DNA of 16,242 bases from Actinomycetota bacterium (GTDB lineage Bacteria > Actinomycetota > Humimicrobiia > Humimicrobiales > Humimicrobiaceae), in the NCBI GenBank assembly GCA_016927635.1, contig JAFGMJ010000242.1, positions 1-16,242 of the forward strand, read 5' to 3'. Numbering within the stretch: position 1 is the first letter of the stretch; every line of letters begins with the position of its first letter. Below are positions 14,251-16,242 of the stretch, one piece after another. The notes under the pieces are model-generated. The model was not told where the DNA came from, ran no database searches, and worked only from the letters and a program-made list of their open reading frames with translations. Made by a program: the position numbers and the translations under genes.

Positions 14251-15764
14251 TTACTGTTCTCCTTTTCATCCTTTCCTTTATTAATAGCCAGAGAAATTTT
14301 CTGGCTATCAAAATCCTCACTATTGATATTTTCAATTATTTCCCCGTTTACAAATATGAGAATTCTGTCACTCATGTGTATCACTTCATCAAGTTCCGAT
14401 GAAATCAGAATAATTCCAACGCCCTTTTTTGCCTGTTCTTTCAGGATTTCATGAATGTCTGCTTTTGACCCGATATCTATACCTCTTGTCGGGTCAACTG
14501 CTATAATCATTTCGGGTTTTGAAGCAAGACATTTTGAAACCATTATTTTTTGCTGATTTCCACCACTTAAAAACATTACATTCTGGGTCGTTTTAGCTAT
14601 TTTTATTTTCAACAAATCAATAAATTTCTTTGCGATTACGCTAACTTTAAAATTACTTAAAAAGTTTGCTACCGACACAGCTTTTAATATTTCGCTTATC
14701 ATATTATTGCTTACCGAGTCTCTTAAAAATAAGCCGGATACTTTTCTATCTTCAGATATAAAAGATATTTTTTTACGTCTGGCAACAACCGGCGATTTGA
14801 AAAATATTTTTTTCCCTTTCAGGAATATATCACCGGAATATTTTTTTGACAGGCCAAAAATAGTCTTACAAACTTCGACTTTTCCTGAACCCACAAGGCC
14901 TGCAAAACCAAGTATTTCTCCTTTATTTAATTGAAAAGATACGTTTTTAAAATTTTCATGGTCGCTTAAATTATTCACATCAAGCAATACTTCTAAAGAC
15001 TTGGCTTTTTTATCTTCACTTGCAAAAAATTCTTTGATTTCTTTATTTATAATTTTATTTATCAGGCCTTTTTTATCTATTTCTTCCCTGTTAAAAATAC
15101 CTATATTTTTACCATCCCTCAATACAAGTATTCTGTCTGTTATTCTGAAGATTTCGTCCAGGTTATGTGATATATATATGATAGAGTAGTTGTTTTTTTT
15201 CAGCTCAAGTATCAGTTTGAATAAATTTTCCACTTCTAATTCTTCAAGAGAAGATGTTGGCTCATCCAGGATCAATAATTTTGGGTTAGATGATATTGAC
15301 TTTAAAATTTCTACTATCTGCTTATTTCCTATAGACAGCTTTTCTACTTTATCCTTTGCTTGTATACCAACCTTAAATTTTTTTATAAGGTCATCAGCCA
15401 TATCATATAATTGTTTCGTTTTGACAAAACCTATATGATTTGAGGGTATCTTCCCAATAAATATATTTTCAGCAACACTTAAATTGTTAGTAAGGCTAAG
15501 TTCCTGAAATCCTATATTTATGCCCTGATTCTTGGCAATACCAATATTTTTAATATTTACTTTTGAGCCTTCTATCATTATATAGCCGTTATCGGGATTA
15601 TGGACACCTGTCAGTATTTTTACAAGAGTGCTCTTGCCTGCACCATTTTCTCCAACGAGTCCCAATACTTCACCATAGCCGATATTAAAATTTATATCAT
15701 CAAGCACTTTATTTGAAAAAAAAGATTTTGATATATTTACTGCTTCCAATAATTTTTCACTCAT
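14247..15764 (-). CDS. rbsA: Sugar ABC transporter ATP-binding protein, RbsA type (two nucleotide-binding domains)
   Basis: 505 residues from the ATG at 15762-15764, which has AAAGAG six bases upstream. A TTG five codons earlier (15777-15779) is in frame but less well placed. The first domain has an intact Walker A (GENGAGKST near 38-46), a Q-loop (GFQELSL), the signature LSIGNKQ and Walker B LLILDEPTSSLEE. The second has the degenerate Walker A (GLVGSGKVEV) that is normal in RbsA/MglA proteins, then LSGGNQQKIMVSKCL and a Walker-B-like MIIAVDPTRGIDIG. ISEDRK before the second signature is also typical. It energises the permease encoded just downstream. This gene is among the most AT-rich in the window: my hand count of four 60-base lines gives about 30 percent G+C. 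Confidence 0.92.
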   Translation of the reverse strand: MSEKLLEAVNISKSFFSNKVLDDINFNIGYGEVLGLVGENGAGKSTLVKILTGVHNPDNGYIMIEGSKVNIKNIGIAKNQGINIGFQELSLTNNLSVAENIFIGKIPSNHIGFVKTKQLYDMADDLIKKFKVGIQAKDKVEKLSIGNKQIVEILKSISSNPKLLILDEPTSSLEELEVENLFKLILELKKNNYSIIYISHNLDEIFRITDRILVLRDGKNIGIFNREEIDKKGLINKIINKEIKEFFASEDKKAKSLEVLLDVNNLSDHENFKNVSFQLNKGEILGFAGLVGSGKVEVCKTIFGLSKKYSGDIFLKGKKIFFKSPVVARRKKISFISEDRKVSGLFLRDSVSNNMISEILKAVSVANFLSNFKVSVIAKKFIDLLKIKIAKTTQNVMFLSGGNQQKIMVSKCLASKPEMIIAVDPTRGIDIGSKADIHEILKEQAKKGVGIILISSELDEVIHMSDRILIFVNGEIIENINSEDFDSQKISLAINKGKDEKENSK

Positions 15765-15941
15765 TGTAAACTCTTTCAAATTTTTTTATTTTATTAAAAG
15801 CCATTTAATATATTTTAGGCTAATATTTTAAATATTTCATCTTATTCGATTTAAATCATAGAATGATACGCTAAATAACCTGCACTAACTTTTACCATAA
15901 CTACGACTTATAGCTGATAGTCATATCCGGGCGCACATATT

Positions 15942-15973
15942 TAATAAGCAGGCCTTTTCAGGCCTGCTTATTA
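15942..15973 (-). terminator. Strong hairpin between the binding-protein and ATPase genes
   Basis: A perfect 13-base-pair stem with a 6-base loop (15955-15960) starts 8 bases after the binding-protein stop codon. The GC-rich centre is GCAGGCC/GGCCTGC. The T tract after the stem on the minus strand is weak (TTATTA lies within the stem, then AATAT), so it may be a partial terminator or an mRNA-stabilising hairpin. Either would leave the binding protein more abundant than the ATPase and permease, a common arrangement in such operons. Confidence 0.65.
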
Positions 15974-15981
15974 TAAACTGA

Positions 15982-16242
15982 TTATTCATGATAGAAATAC
16001 TTTGCATTGTCTTTTGTTATTGCAATAGTACCTGTATCAATATAGCCAGGAAGAGGTATTATGTTTGCTGCTTTATCGTCCTGGGTAATCGGTACTGGAG
16101 CATGGTTATAATAGTAAAGTAGTTTTACTCCAAGATAAGTCATCAGGGCACTTTGCTGTGCTACTGAAGCATAGATTACTCCGTCTTCAATTTCTTTTAA
16201 GACTGTATCATTTCTGTCAAATGCTATAATAACTACTTCTCC
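15982..16242 (-). CDS. Periplasmic sugar-binding protein (RbsB-like), C-terminus only
   Basis: The last 86 codons of a type I periplasmic binding protein; the rest lies beyond the right edge. It reads VVIIAFDRNDTVLKEIEDG, then VIYASVAQQSALMTYLGVKLL and ends NAKYFYHE. The order A/GFDxxxxxxxxIExGxIxASVxQxPxxMGYLGVKxL is the signature of the C-terminal lobe of Rbs/Xyl-type substrate-binding proteins. It would deliver the substrate to the RbsA/RbsC pair encoded next, after a hairpin and a gap of about 215 bases. The sugar specificity cannot be read because the ligand-binding residues of the N-terminal lobe are missing. Confidence 0.87.
   Translation of the reverse strand, partial: GEVVIIAFDRNDTVLKEIEDGVIYASVAQQSALMTYLGVKLLYYYNHAPVPITQDDKAANIIPLPGYIDTGTIAITKDNAKYFYHE

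Noticed and set aside
1..16242. CRISPR array, tRNA or rRNA genes, insertion sequences
   Set aside because: No regularly spaced repeats, cloverleaf-like sequences, transposase motifs or flanking terminal repeats were seen.

Overview
The window is a single run of same-strand (minus) genes from a low-GC anaerobic-type bacterium. Purine-rich Shine-Dalgarno sites, TTG starts, heavy ATA/AGA codon use and the gene families (SorC regulator, RbsABC-type transporter, FGGY kinases, DUF4867, URO-D-family proteins) suggest a Clostridia-like Firmicute or a similar low-GC anaerobic lineage such as Atribacterota. No rRNA or other taxon marker is present, so the lineage is only a guess.

In transcription order (from high to low coordinate) the window starts with the C-terminus of a periplasmic sugar-binding protein (15982-16242). 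A strong hairpin follows, then an RbsA-type ATPase and an RbsC-type permease that overlap by ATGA. Next come an NAD-dependent epimerase/dehydratase, a first URO-D-family protein (10842-12104), an L-xylulokinase-like FGGY kinase and a DUF4867 cupin-like protein. A stretch of about 660 bases (7728-8390) has no intact gene. It holds a TolB-propeller remnant, a good sigma-A-type promoter with GTACAA repeats at its predicted start site, and possibly a second gene remnant. After it come a second FGGY kinase with a very strong ribosome binding site, a second URO-D-family protein, a class II aldolase/4-epimerase, an UlaE-type L-xylulose-5-phosphate 3-epimerase, a third URO-D-family protein, and the alpha and beta subunits of an acetoin/pyruvate-type TPP dehydrogenase E1. 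The window ends in the N-terminus of a SorC-family regulator with a TTG start.

The enzymes fit a pentose or pentose-like catabolic route: ABC uptake, isomerisation or redox steps (SDR, DUF4867), phosphorylation by an FGGY kinase, UlaE-type 3-epimerisation (L-xylulose-5-P to L-ribulose-5-P), then UlaF/AraD-type 4-epimerisation to D-xylulose-5-P or aldol cleavage. That core follows the known E. coli L-xylulose/L-ascorbate logic.

The unexplained part is that three divergent URO-D-fold proteins are interleaved with the sugar genes, with no corrinoid protein in view, and that an E1 alpha/beta pair ends the run without E2 or E3. Two URO-D proteins carry a His-x-Cys motif like the zinc methyltransferases MtaA/MtbA; the third has His-Thr-Asp instead. 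A pathway for a modified sugar (for example O-methylated) is a reasonable hypothesis, but it is inference. The E1 genes are visibly richer in G+C than the transporter end, so the array may be a composite.
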